Assembly: GCA_024195265.1 (NCBI GenBank)
Contig: JAJLRJ010000002.1
Span: forward strand, 1,691,388-1,755,387
Direction of reading: 5' to 3'
From: Dendrophyllia cribrosa
Lineage: Eukaryota; Cnidaria; Anthozoa; Scleractinia; Dendrophylliidae
DNA: 64,000 bases
Of the stretch, positions 40,139-52,780 are shown one piece after another; within the stretch, counting starts at the first letter, position 1; every line of letters begins with the position of its first letter. Below the pieces are notes generated by a model. The model ran no database searches. It was given only the letters and a program-made list of their open reading frames with translations, and was not told where the DNA came from. The position numbers and the translations under genes were made by a program.

Positions 40139-43100
40139 ATGTGGCATAAGCAGGATCCAGAACTGACACCAATCCTTGGTGATGTGTCTAGTGGAGCAAG
40201 TAAAAACTTCATATCAACAGCACCACAACCTGCCCCCCTAAGCCGACGAACCAGGGTTTTGTTAGTGGTTTGTATCTTGTTCACAGAGCTGTGTGAACGT
40301 CTGACATTTTATGGTATCGTGGCTAACCTTGTGTTGTACTGCCGAGACTACTTAAAGCTTGAGGCACCCTTACCGAGTAGCATCAGTCTTGCATTCCAAG
40401 GTATTTAACATTTCTTGTAATTCTCTGTTAGGTAAAGATTTGTATACATGTATGTCTAGCCAGCACGAAAATACCTACATTTCCTAGCTTGTTCATATAC
40501 CCATTAAGCTTTCCTATAATTTTTATTTCCTTTATTGACATGTCAATTTACATCATTGTTCTGTTTCCAACTTTGCTAATTTATTTAGTATTAATGCCAG
40601 TGTACCAGTAATAATTTGTAGAAATTGCAAATGTGTTCTTGAAAAGAACTGATTCATCAGTTGTAATTATTATTGTAATTGAAATAAATCATTTGTGTGA
40701 ACTGTGGGTGAAATCATTAATTTGTTAAAGAAAAAAAGTAGTTTGGTCCCATTGAACCAATTAGCAAGCCGGGTGTGCCCTAAGAGTTATCATAGGGAGC
40801 CCAAAGGGAGTCCAACTATCAAATTTAGGGTGCTCGCAGCAGTTAAGCTATGTGCAAAAACTCAGTTTTTCTTGTTGCCAGTAGGAATTAAGACAAAAGT
40901 AAGTGGTCTATGGCACCAATTGGCACTGCTTGAGAACAGCCCTGATTCAGTTTTGCACTAACTGTGTACATTTTCCAAATTTATTTCAAGGAACATCATT
41001 TTTCTCACCTGTGATTGGTGGATGGGTCGCAGATACCTTTCTGGGGCGTTACAATACCATATATGGCAGCTCCTTGTTATATCTAGTGGGCACTATAATT
41101 TTGGCAGCTGCAACATTTAACTATGGCACCACCTATGGAATGAGCACTGGAAGCAAAGAGGCATTCTTGGGGATTTCCTTGCTTCTGATTTCAGTGGGCA
41201 CCGGAGGAATTAAAGCCAATGTGTCACCTCTCGGTGCTGATCAAATAGAAAATGAAGGCCCCATAATTGTTCAGCGTTTTTTTGACTGGTTTTACTGGTT
41301 TATCCAGTTAGGATCTTTCCTGGCATACACTGCAGTTGTATCTGTACAACAGGAAGTGTCTTTTTTTTCTGGTTATGTAATAACTGCATTGTCAATATTT
41401 TTGGCAATTATCTTATTTATCAGTGGAAGAAAACGCTATATTATTCACCCACATAAGGGAAGTTACATGACTGATACATGCAAAATAATTTGGCAAGGCT
41501 TAAAGAAGGTTCGCTGTAGAAATGGTGGGTCAAGAGAAGTTCATTGGCTGGATCGAGCCAAATCCAGTGCGGGAGGAATGTGGTCAGAGCAGCGAGTGGA
41601 AGATGTTAAGTCGCTGTTGAGAATTGTACCAATATTTCTCACGTTCATCTTATACTGGACAATTTATGGACAGGTATGTAATTAAGTCAGTTGATCATTA
41701 TTAATTAAATCACAGACTTATACACAATTTAAAATTAGATATCTTATTGTCAGTTTGATTTTCTTTTCTTTGATGCTTTGTTACAATTTCATGAAAACTA
41801 TTAGTCAGATATGTAAGGCTCCATGCAGTCAAACCAATTTTTGATTACAATTGTGTAAATGCAGGTGCTTAAAAAGGTAAGGCATCCTTTTGTCTTGGAA
41901 GATAATGGTAGCATGCAGTGATCAGTCAGTGATTTTTCAGTCCTGTTGTAAACATTGTGGGGGTGCAGGAAGGGGGGGGGGGGGGGGAGAGAAGTGGGGA
42001 ATTGACAGCATGGATGCTGTATCCTCATATAGACTAGTGGTAATCACATATTAAAATAGTGCATTCCGCCAGGTCAGTTAGTACCAGTTTCCTGCCGAGA
42101 GGACTGCCACTGAAAAATGTGCAGGGTGGATTTGGCATTGACTGAAAAAATCTCAAAGAAGCCTGCCTTCACAAGATTTGGAAACATTCTCCCATCGTCC
42201 ATTGCAATTACAAAATGCACTGCATGGCCTCTTCTAAACTTAGTTAGTTCTAAGATAGCAGTAGTTAATTATTGTTATGAATACTTCAATCATGCCAGCT
42301 TGCTGGGGTAACCTGCTGCATTCAACCTATTCCTGCAAAAAGAAAGGAATTTGACTGATGAAAACATAAATTCTTTAATTTATTGTACTCATCTTGTTTA
42401 ATATGTCATTCCTCAGGGACAAACCAGCTACCTTCTCCAAGGCTCATTCATGAAGCTGAAGCTATCGGAACACTTCACTATGCCGGCAGCGTCTCTCTAC
42501 CTATTTGAGATCACAATGTTATTAATCCTTATACCTATTGTTGATCGCATCATTTACCCAACCCTCCGCCATTTTGGCATCGACTTCACCCCGTTGAGAA
42601 AAATGGGGGTTGGAATGCTGTTTGCTATGGGATCTGTAATAATGGCAGGACTTATGGAGATTGAAAGGAAAAAGTACATCACGAATCATGGATATTTTGA
42701 ACAGCATCCATTTAACACTCTAGTTAATGCTTCACAAATGAACATCTTTTATCAAGTTCCTCAGTATATACTAATGGGTACAGGAGAGGTGTTAACCTCA
42801 ATTCCAGGTTAGTGAATATTCAGGCCTTTTTCAGCGCATTATGGGGACTTTCAATTTATTTATGATTTTGATTATTGCCTTTTAACTTTGAATATTTCCA
42901 TGCCATTATGCAAATGTTCTTACTTCTTACCACATGAAAAATGTTGGTAACGACTTCAGTGCTGCCAATTGTCAAGCATGTGCTCAGTTTGCCTAATTAA
43001 TTTGGATCTTTAATAGCGGGTCATATTGCTACATGACATCAACAAAATGAAGTACATCGGGTAACTTTCTACTGCTCGATCAAAATACAAAAATTTGGTA

Positions 43101-46100
43101 ACAAAGCATTAAGACACCTCTATAATGCAGACTCTGCTGTAATATGGACACCTGACTTAATGATGGGGACACTTATAATACAGACACCACTATAATTTGG
43201 ACACCTTTATAATGAGGACACCACTGCAATATGTATGCCTCTATAATGCTGCCGTACCTCTATAATGGGGACACCTATTTTTGCGGACACCTCTATAATG
43301 CTGCAGACACCTTTATAATGCAAACACCTCTATAATGTGAACACTTCTATTAAATGCAAACACCTTTACAAATACAGACACCTCTATAATACAGACACCT
43401 CTATAATGCAGACACCTTTATAATGCAGACTGCTGTAATATGGACACCTCTATAATATGGACACCTCTATAATATGGACACATCTATAATATGGAGACAT
43501 CTTTAATATGGACACCTCTATAATATGGACACATCTATAATATGGAGACATCTTTAATATGGACACCTCTATAATATGGAGACATCTTTAATATGGACAC
43601 CTCTTTAATATGGACACCTCTATAATGCAGACACCTCTATAACAGGACACCTGCCCACAGGGCTCGAGACATACGGTTTAAAAAGTCAACTAGCCATAGT
43701 CTAGTAAAAGACTACATTAACCCATTCGCTCCTACACCGGCCAAAACCGGCCGTACAATACTCCACTGCTTTAAAAAATTGCAACTTTCTCAATCGCGCG
43801 AACATTGCCCTAACTAGCAGTTCTGAGCATTGACTAGAAAGTCCTCAAATTGAGATACCCAATAAACACAAAAAAGTCAGCGATTTTTGCAGAATATCAG
43901 CGTTTGAATTTGGACAATAACAAAAATGACCGTTTTTAACGTCATAGAAAAACAACAAAAATCACGTTTTTGCCTTTAGTTTTTTTTATTCAAATCATCA
44001 TGGCAAACCCAAAAGTCAACATTCACAGCAAAATTCAGTCCTAGTCCTAGCTTAGCAGTGAATTTTTTTGCTCTTATTCGTTGCTCGGGCCGAGCTCTAG
44101 CCTCTCGTTCTAATGCATACTGACCTTGCCTCAATTTTCAATATCACCACCGCACTGCATGCTGGGAAATGGCCAAGAATTTTGACAGCGTTCGTTTCTT
44201 TCCGCACACATTTCATATTTATACTAAGTCCACAGCCACTCCGACCCACCGCCGAAATTTCGCGCTTGTTGTGTTCTCCTGTGGTCGCAACTTCCAAAAT
44301 ATGCCGCGGTAGGTCGAGAAATTCATCCAGAGTCGAGTCCCAAAGCTGCTTCGTTTCCAGGCGGCCATTTTTCCAGTTCAACGAGCAACGAGCCAAATTC
44401 GTAAACGAAGTACAACAACTAACTCGCTTCATTGAGAAGTCAGGACTCTGAACTACCTCCAAGCTTAATGATGCTCACCAGGCAGCTGCTAAAGATGAAA
44501 AATGGCTGTGAACTTACCAAAAATCGTAGATAATTCATATTGGACCCTTTATTGCAAATCAACGAAGCAAAATGAGATCGTCACAATGACGTTTTCAGTA
44601 AACTCGAGCCTTCAGTGTTTTAGAACAGCAGCACTTTCAATGGTAACTTCAAATATGGAGTCACGAAATCCTATGGGGCGTGTGAATGCAGAAAATCACT
44701 CAAAAACGTAAAAATTCTCAGGAGGGAATGGGTTAAGACTGTAAACGGCATCATATTATTTAATGCAATAAAGAAGGATTTTCCTTTTCTGTTATGAAAG
44801 CAACAAAGGAAAGGATCATTAACTGCTTTCTGCTGTTGATTTATCATGCTTGAAATCATGTAGAACTTCTAAGGCATCAGATTTCATTTAGCATAACAAT
44901 GAGGTTAAAGAGGTCACATACATGTTTTTTCAAAAATAAGTTAATTAATGGAGTAAAATATATTCAATTCAGTTTAAAAGAGGAAAACAATAGCAGTGCT
45001 AAATGTCTCAGAGATTTTTTCTTGACTATTTTGACCCCTTTAACTGTCGCTGTAACTTCCCCCCCCCCTACTACCCCCCGTACCTAGTGAAATCAAACCT
45101 GTCACTAACCACTAGCAGGCTAGTAAGCTGGGAAGTTAGTCTCGAGCCCTGCCTCTATAATGTGGACACCTCTATAATGGGGACACCTTTTTAATATGGA
45201 CACCTCTATAATGTAAACACTTCCATAATATGGACACCTCTCAGTCTGTAATATGGACACCTATAATGCGAACACCTCTATAATATGGACACCTCTATAA
45301 TACGGACACCTCTAATGTGGACACCTCTATACTGTGGACACCTCTATGATGCGGACACCTCTTTAATATGGACACCTCTATAATGCAAACACTTCGGAAT
45401 CCATAATATGGACACCTTTTGGTCTGTAATATGGACACCTATAATGCAGACACCTCTATAATATGGACACCTATAATGCAGACACCTCTATGATATGGAC
45501 ACCTCTAATGTGGGCATTTGGGACTGTCCCTTCGGTGTCTGTATTAAAGAGGTTTGACTGTAACAGTTACTAGAAGCCCCATACACAGCATCTCCATTCA
45601 AGTACCCATTCAAGTATACATGTAGTTTGAACCTCTTCTAACACCCACCCCCATAATCATGGCCATTAAGGTAATTGTATAAAGGTAGTTTTAAATTAAT
45701 AGTTTTGTGTTTTATCTACTCATTGCAAAGGGGAATTTTTATACCGCTATATCCCCCTTGATGACCCCCCCCCCCCCCCATATTGTAATCCCACCCAAAA
45801 CCCTTCTCTTCTTCTCTTGGTGGTACAGTATTTACAATTGGCTTTGATGATTTTATAGTATGAAAACAATCACTGTAAAATTTGTAGCTTTATTGTAATG
45901 AAAATACTTTTGATGGCTCAGGCTTTATTTTTCTTTGTATCATCAGGGCTGGCATTTGCCTATTCCCAGTCCCCTCTCTACCTTCGGGGAGTGATCATGG
46001 GCTTTGATTTGGCAACTATTGGAATTGGCTTCTATTTAGCAGGGGCTCTCGCAGCTATAGCAAGAAAGGCCTCCGGTGGTACCTGGTACCCTCAGGATCT

Positions 46101-46293
46101 TAACGAGGGCAAGCTGGAAAACTATTTCTTCTTCCTCGCTGCTGTCATGTTCTTGAATCTCCTAGTGTTTGTGTTTCTAGCTAGGAAATACAAATATGTG
46201 GAATCTTCAAGAGGAAGAAAAACTGTTAGTGTGGAAGGGAGCACACAACAGTCACAAATAAACACTTCCCCTGGTAATCTAGAGAATCCTTAG
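40139..46293 (+). CDS. SLC15 (PTR2/POT) oligopeptide/histidine transporter paralogue, four exons
   Basis: Proton-coupled peptide/histidine symporter, paralogue of the minus-strand gene with the same exon structure. Coding exons: 40139-40400, 40991-41673, 42417-42807 and 45947-46293, with GT/AG borders and matching phases, 560 aa. Motifs: ExxER in TELCERLTFYG, IGGWVADTFLGRY, GTGGIKANVSPLGADQ. The normally conserved Asn of the second PTR2 signature is Gln (FDWFYWFIQLGSF), a notable change near TM5. The N-terminus includes DPELTPIL, a dileucine-like sorting candidate. Intron 3 (42808-45946) contains two minisatellites and a TTAA-flanked transposon. Endolysosomal localisation is inferred from the PHT-like subfamily. 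Confidence 0.9.
43126..43655. repeat. GGACACCTCTATAAT minisatellite, block 1
   Basis: Degenerate tandem repeats of about 16-18 bp with the core (G)GACACCTCTATAAT(A/G). It lies in intron 3 of the plus-strand SLC15 gene. Confidence 0.9.
43721..44732. mobile_element. non-autonomous TTAA-type transposon (1.0 kb)
   Basis: Inverted ends CCCATTCGCTCCT (43721) and AGGAGGGAATGGG (ending 44732) are each flanked by TTAA (43717-43720, 44733-44736), as for piggyBac-type insertion. It splits the GGACACC minisatellite into two blocks. No transposase frame; two short opposite frames (about 44097-44462) overlap each other and look spurious. Confidence 0.75.
45148..45510. repeat. GGACACCTCTATAAT minisatellite, block 2
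   Basis: Continuation of the same degenerate repeat on the other side of the inserted transposon. The block closes with TCGGTGTCTGTATTAAAG followed by AGGTTTGACTGTAAC. Confidence 0.9.
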
Positions 46294-47028
46294 TTGTTGG
46301 ATTGGCCACTTATAAGAACAAAACACTAGATAGATCTCATACTAGATAGATCTCATACTTAAAGGCTGAGGTCAATTGTAATTACTGTATGGATAGCTTT
46401 TGTAGCACTCAAGATGTTGTTATTTTAATTACAATGAGGCAAGGTTAGGGGCAAACCGTACTCTATATTTTAAATAGAATAAGGCATGGTTACATGTAGG
46501 GGCAAACTGTACTCTATATTTTTTCCTTTCACTTTATCGCCGCACAAGTTTTTTGGCTAAAACACAAAGCTTTAAATTGGGCTTTTACAGTTGCAGGATA
46601 TTTTTTCACAGTGAGTTGACTTGCAGGATATTTTTCTTTTCAAAACCATCCCTCCCCTTCAGAAGTAGAATGGTAGGTCCCTTAGGAATTTACATGTTTG
46701 TACCATCACGTGATAGAAATCAAGAGCGAATAATCTAATTGTTTTAGTATAAATCTACTAGACGTTCAAAACTTAACAACAAATACTCTTCATAGACACT
46801 TCGAAAACGCGAAGAAGCGGCCGCCATTAGGCTACTTACTTTCTACAACAAAATAGATAGTAGCGTAGCCAATAAGAGAACAGCATTCGTGATAGAACGC
46901 TAGTAGATTTATACTAATTATAGATAGATATTTTATAGTACAAAGAAACTTATGGATTACTAAAGTAAGATTTATATTAAAGAATATTATTAAAGATCGT
47001 ATCCTTTTTCTCAAACATTTTGGTGTGA
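46294..47028. other. downstream of SLC15, one MITE, no gene
   Basis: AGTATAAATCTACTAGACGTTC (from 46746) and its inverse GAACGCTAGTAGATTTATACT (ending 46917) mark a short inverted-repeat element. The remainder is AT-rich without recognised features. Confidence 0.5.
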
Positions 47029-48644
47029 GGCGATGAGCCTCGGTAATCTTGATGTCAAGGGATTTTCTTGCTCTTCCTGGACAGCTTCGCGCTTTCCGAA
47101 CAGCTTTATGTGGCTTTCTAAGGACGTTTCAAAGACATCTGAAACATGTGTTGACAAAAATGAAGTCAAATGATTGGACGATGGGTGTTTGAAACCCAAA
47201 GTGATAATCCTCAACCGCCCGGACCTCGATATAGGGATGTCAAGCTCACATATTTATATCATTCCGACGGGAAGGTACCTTCATTATGGTAGTAATTATC
47301 AACTGCCCATGTGAGAAATCTAACTCATATTAAAAATTCGGAAAAATCGAAAAATATATTTTATTACTTATTTTTAAAATAAATGCTCGTTATGAATCAC
47401 TGATGACTGGATATTTGTAAGCTTTACTAGAGAAAATTTACTTATAAAAAGTACTTCGCAATATCACGCCAAATTACTCAAATTAACAATCCTACTCCAA
47501 CAATCATGCATAACTTTAAGTATTTCGTAGAAAATCCAAACTAGAAAATCACACTAGAAAATCCAAAACCTTTAATGTTCTCTTGTCAAATAAGACTGAC
47601 TAGTTCTTCAGTTCTAAATTTACTTTTTAAACTGGGAGAAAATATATTTTTTCTCTTATTGGCGCATCAGATGTTTTCAGATGTTAGTCTAAAATACGCC
47701 ATAATATGTCACATCGCGTTGGGATAGGAAACATTTATGCTGACCTTGCATTAAATTAAAATCGTAATCAAACCGTAGAATAAATCGCCTGTAGCTTACA
47801 CAGGCGTGACGCGGAAATTGCTTCAATCGCATCAAAAATTGCCCGTGACTAAACAACGCAATGTGTTTTTATATTGCACTGTTCACAAGTCATGCATCGT
47901 TTGATTGATAAAAGTGTTGCCACAACACAAAACTTTCTGATTTGCATAGATTAAGCGAAAAGCACTAAACTCGGTAAAGTTTTGGTAGTTTTAGCTAGGT
48001 CTGCAGTGTGTTTCGCAGGAATCAATGGCGCTCTCTATTAAATAGAAAAACAGGGTACACAGTTAAAAAATTAACAAGTTGAAAAAACATTGTAGCTGTC
48101 AACATTTTCCCCGAGTTGGACATTCTTTAAGTTATGCGAGGCTGAACTGAATGTTTGGTAGTTTCTTGGTGTTGCGGATGGTGTGATCACCAAATGACGT
48201 AAAACAAAAGATTCAAAAGACACTGAACAATACCCACACCACAACACAAAAGCTAACCAACAATGGCTTCCGCAACACCAAGAAACACCCGAATGTTTTA
48301 ACGCCTACTCAGTCATAATCCAACATGACCAAACAAGCAACTACAACGGCGATGGCAAAAGAAACCCCATTAGTTTGTATATTCATTTACCGTTCTCTGA
48401 TCATGAAATGCAGGTGAAATGACAAAATTTAAGGGTGAACGCGTAGGAGAAATTGAAAACATGAAAACCTGTGACTTTTTTTCTCTCTGTATTTGACTTG
48501 AGCGCCGGGAAAATTAAACAAGCTAAAGTTCCCAACTAACAGTCAAGAACGCGACAATTCTCAGCTGACGGTAAAATGTTTGGCCCATTCTACTGACTTA
48601 GCTATCAGTTTAACAGACCCTCGAATCAAAGGCTCGGAATATTT

Positions 48645-48753
48645 AACAACTATTCACCGAAGTGGAGGTGGGTAGTGGTGGATATTTACCGAGCCGCGAA
48701 GCGGCAAGGTAAATATCCACCACTACCCACCTACACTGAGGTGAATAGTTGTT
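48645..48753. mobile_element. palindromic MITE
   Basis: AACAACTATTCACC...GGTGGGTAGTGGTGGATATTTACC is followed by its near-perfect inverse around a GC-rich tip (GAGCCGCGAAGCGGC). Related TATATACT sequence continues on the right and may be part of a larger element ending near 48950. Confidence 0.75.
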
Positions 48754-49131
48754 TTAGTATATACTGAAACAGTGAGATAATATAACGAAAATGATGCTTT
48801 TTAACTCATTTATTCCTGTCAACGATTACAATTTTCGCGCGCAAATTGCCGGTAGGTGAATAGCACTTGCTATTCCGAGTTTCAGTAGTCAATCAGAGCG
48901 CGCCAACAATGCTATCCACTGTTTCAGTATATACTAAAATTAGACAGGGCCGCAACTCGCAACTTGTATAGTTACTTATTGGGCTGCTTGAAGATGGCGC
49001 GAAGCAAAATCATAAAAAACCATGCACGCTTTCACTATATGGGTCCTACATGCATATACGCATTCTCTTAAGCATAATTGGCTTTATATGTATTAAAAAA
49101 ATGTTCGAAAATAAAAAAGAACAAATGAGGT

Positions 49132-49300
49132 CAAGTGAGTGGATGAGGGGTAGTGACTCAAAGAAAGTTTGGATTGATAACCTTCAACCGTCCGGACCTC
49201 AATATAGGCTATGCAGAGGTTCTATATTTATAACCTTCTGGCGAATGATTCTCCTCGTTGTGGTATGGCCTGTGTCATGGATTATTAAATGCGCATGCGT
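49132..49300 (-). repeat. GGTCCGGACGG repeat family member (representative, minus)
   Basis: In inverse orientation: the conserved core, the TATA-like box (TATAAATATA) and the CGCATGCGCA end are present. Other minus-oriented copies lie near 47174-47312, 49780-49840, 59725-59850 and 61155-61225. Confidence 0.7.
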
Positions 49301-51223
49301 AGGCAACCTTACCTAGACTATATAAATAATAGTGGAACCCAGTAAGAATGCACTTCTTGAAGTTCAGTAAATTTTAAGCCATTTCTTCGGCATTTATATT
49401 TCTGATGTGTCATGCAAATGGAGATAGCTATTTCAAAGACATTTTAAAATGAAGAGTAAAAGAAAATTGAAAACTACCTATTAAAACTGAATAGACTTTC
49501 ACTCTTCCTACTCGTCATCCATTATATTGGAAAATAAACAAAGGAACCCTTTATTTCAAGTCATCTTTGATTGGCGCATCAGTAATAATAAGTGAACACA
49601 TATATTGCTAATGAGAGGTTTGAAGAGAAGATTTGTACGTACACGGCCAAATAATCACGAAACCGTTAAAACAGGAGATAAAAGGAAAAGGAAAACTTGA
49701 GATTTGTCAACGTATTTTCTTCGAGATAAACTGAAAGAGTATGGTTAGTTGTGGATGAGGTATTGTACGACAACTTGGGATAACGTTCAACCGTCCGTAT
49801 CTCGACATGCATCTTTAAGGAATACTTCAATCCGTTTATGAGTATACAACGATCACCTATAGAACTTCTTTGCCTTGTAGTGCACATATTTTAGGAGTTC
49901 ACGCATAGTGGCGATAACCGGGACGATACAGTTTACTTGTATTGAACTATGCTGACTTAAACTGTTTGTATCGTGGCTCCAAATTACATGTAACATAAGT
50001 TCCATTCATCTTCATAATTGATTCATCATGTGGACAACTTATATTCTGACGGACTATAAAAACAGGCTACTTCTTGTTTCTTGATTTATTGAGCTTGGTA
50101 GTTTAAAAATATTTTGTTGAGTCGATGTTGGTTCGACTTTAATACACAGGTTTTTCCCTAAAATACGATCGTTGCGTTTATTATTACAACGTCTTCATTA
50201 TGTCTTACGTCATCTCCTTAAATATTAATCATAAAAGGGAACAAACATCTCTCAATTTGCATGCACTGTAAAGCAACGTTTTATTAAAAGGCAAAACCGA
50301 CAATGAGCATTGGCAGCTTGGTTTGAAAAATACTCGAAAATAAAAAGGGTTAAATCAAAACCGTGCACTTTCAGTCCTAAAGTGGTTCATGCGATGTTAT
50401 TTCGTTTCTTACTTTTGAATCGAGTTTATGAATAAAACTCAACAAAGCCATTCAAAGCTGTTGAGCTGTTAGTACCTTCTCAGTCCCGTTTGACTGTGCA
50501 TCACCAGTCGTTATTTGATTCGTCGCACAATACAAATAAAGGCGACATGGGGCATTGTGAAAGAATCAAGATAGTGGAACGCAATGCCTTTTAAAAGCTT
50601 GCTATTTGTAACATAGTACAGTGGTATAGCTTGCTATATTCATCTTCAAACGACCATACATGTGACATCATAACAGCTTTATTCGATCGCTTATACTCAA
50701 AGGAAAATACATTCATTTTTTACTGAGCCAGTTTACAATGTATCCTGACGCTTTATGGCAGATGGTATTTTCTTATTTAGTTTATTCTATTGTTTTATTT
50801 ATTGTTATTACGATGTTTGATCTCGTCTTCAATGTCTTACGTCATCTCCTGAAATATTGTAAAAAGGATCAGATAATCGCGTAATTTGCATGCACTAAGA
50901 AACGTAGTATTTGGAAGAAAAAATTAACGAGCATGCAATCGAGCTTGCTACGTGGTTCATTAACAGCGAATAAAAGTCCTAGAGTCAGTTCTTCGTTTGT
51001 GTAGCAGTAATTTTTGCCTTTGAAGTTTGTAAAAGTTAAAAATGTCACCATTCAAATGAAAGCTATCAAGCAATAATTCTCTGTTGTGGTGTTAGTTGTC
51101 CACAGTTACGAAGCAAAATTTAAAAAAGGTCAATTTTCGAAGCTAAGGTGGACACTCTACCGGACTGCTCGTAAACTGCTCACTGCGGACTGCTCACTGA
51201 CGCAGACCATTAGAATTCCAAAC

Positions 51224-51510
51224 CATTCTCGACCCCAGGCCCTTCTTATTTCTTACTGCGCATGCTCGACGAAAACGAAGGGCTCTGGGAAACTCCGGAG
51301 TATGCTAATTAGTTCGAGGCTACATGGTCTCTAGAGCGCATGCTCTCAGTGAGGGGTCAACGTTGGTCCAATATTGGCCCCTCACTGAGCGCATGCGCTC
51401 TAGAGACCATGTAGCCACGAACTAATTAGCATACTCCGGAGTTTCCCAGAGCCCTTCGTTTTCGTCGAGCATGCGCAGTAAGAAATAAGAAGGGCCTGGG
51501 GTCGAGAATG
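51224..51510. mobile_element. 287-bp foldback element with 10-bp target duplication
   Basis: Nearly perfect palindrome with arms of about 135 bp, starting CATTCTCGACCCCAGGCCC and ending GGGTCGAGAATG. AATTCCAAAC is duplicated exactly at 51214-51223 and 51511-51520. A 9-10 bp duplication suggests mobilisation by a Mutator-type transposase. It lies only in copy 1 of the segmental duplication, so it inserted after duplication or was lost from copy 2. Confidence 0.9.
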
Positions 51511-51527
51511 AATTCCAAACCGTTTGG

Positions 51528-51707
51528 GACCACGCACGCGCAGTTAATTTTGTTTCCCACAAGGAAGGCAGTCTTCTAACAGAACGATATAAATATTGAG
51601 CTTTGACATAAGTATATCGAGGTCCGGACGGTTGAGGGTTATCAAACAATACTAGCTTTGCTGAAATTCTTGAAACCCCCCTCATCCACTCACTTGACCT
51701 CACCTTT
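51528..51707 (+). repeat. GGTCCGGACGG repeat family member (representative, plus)
   Basis: Order of conserved blocks: ACGCGCAGTT, CCCACAAGGAAGGCAGTCTT, AACAGAACGATATAAATATT, AGTATATCGAGGTCCGGACG, GTTGAGGGTTATCA, then CCCCTCATCCACTCACTTGA. Other plus copies: 52238-52441, 53648-53795, 55245-55405, 58060-58155 (partial), 59455-59552 (truncated), 62930-63050 and 63475-63670. The TATA-like box sits about 35 bp before the core in every good copy. Confidence 0.8.
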
Positions 51708-52780
51708 CCTTTTTCTCTAAACCTGCGACTCCCTCGAGCAATGCTTAAAAAAGTTACTCGAAAATTCTCGAGACCTGCTTCCGACGACGGTCCATGCAAA
51801 TAATCTTTTGACCATGCTCTCTTGTGCTCTTTTAATTTAGAACTACAGGTTCTGTAACTCCGAGTAATAGAGGACTTCGCGTTTGTTGGGGGATCATGGG
51901 TAATCAGGGAAAACATGACACCAAATACAGTGTTTGTATGGGAATCATGGGTAATCAGGGAAAACATGCCGCCAAACACAGTGTTTGTATGAAAATACAA
52001 TACTGACGAGTAAGACGATTTTACTCATTAAACTGTGTCAAACTGAAGGAATGCAGCTGTGTTAGAAAGCGTGCAAATACTTTTTTGTTTTCTATACATT
52101 TGTTTGTAAATTTTTCGTGCATGAACTTCGTCTGGGTTTTTATATTGAAAAATGTATTGAAAAAATTGCACTCTCGTCTTACGTTGTATGATAAAAATAT
52201 AATTTACGATGTGTACATGTAAATAGCACTTGCCGTTTGATCACTTACGCATGCGCAACTGATAATGTATCCCACAATGAAGGCAGTCTTCTCACAGCAC
52301 GATGTAAATATACAGCTGTAACATCACTACACCGAGGTCCGGACGGTTGAGAATAGATAGGTAGTTAGGCAGTTAGAGGGTTATATAAAATATATCGATC
52401 CCTGCATGAAATTCCCATTCAACCACGCCTTGACCTCTCCTTTTATTAAACGGAATAGAACGAAATATAACTTTTTTTTAAATGCACGTGAGTGAAATGC
52501 GATAATCCCCAAAATACACAAAAAGTAATAGTGGTTGTCATCATGTTTGCCACTCAGCTATTTTATACTTTAGTGAGCAATCAAGGTAACTTTGATATGC
52601 ATTATAGATCTTATTCAAATATGGCTGCCGATTCATTTTCTTTTTATTTAGAGCGGTTTTCACTCAGTGTCGTAAAACCAAAACCAAAGTATTAAAATGC
52701 TCTGACCAATGATAAGAGATGCAGACAATCCGATGAACCAATCAGAGCTCGAAGTAAATACATGTAGCAACTGCCCAGAA

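Larger units (their letters stand above)
47029..52780 (+). repeat. segmental duplication, copy 1
   Basis: Collinear with 59562 to the window end in the same orientation. Shared landmarks in order: ATGAGCCTCGGTAATCTTGA, AACTGCCCATGTGAGAAATC, CGCCTACTCAGTCATAATCC, AATGAAGAGTAAAAGAAAAT, ACGATCGTTGCGTTTATTAT, ATTTGCATGCACTAAGAAAC, GGTCCGGACGGTTGAGGG and AATGCTCTGACCAATGATAA. This copy has extra inserts, including foldback elements at 48645-48753 and 51224-51510. Confidence 0.85.

Noticed and set aside
44097..44462. Overlapping opposite-strand frames of about 110-120 aa
   Set aside because: They lie inside the non-autonomous TTAA element, mirror one another and have no recognisable domain.
49050..49316. 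Open frame with a QPSGP motif recurring in other copies (for example 51422-52000 and 55198-55386 on the minus strand)
   Set aside because: The conserved peptide comes from a conserved DNA repeat. In other copies (53648, 55245) indels are not multiples of three and stops intervene, so it is not a protein family.
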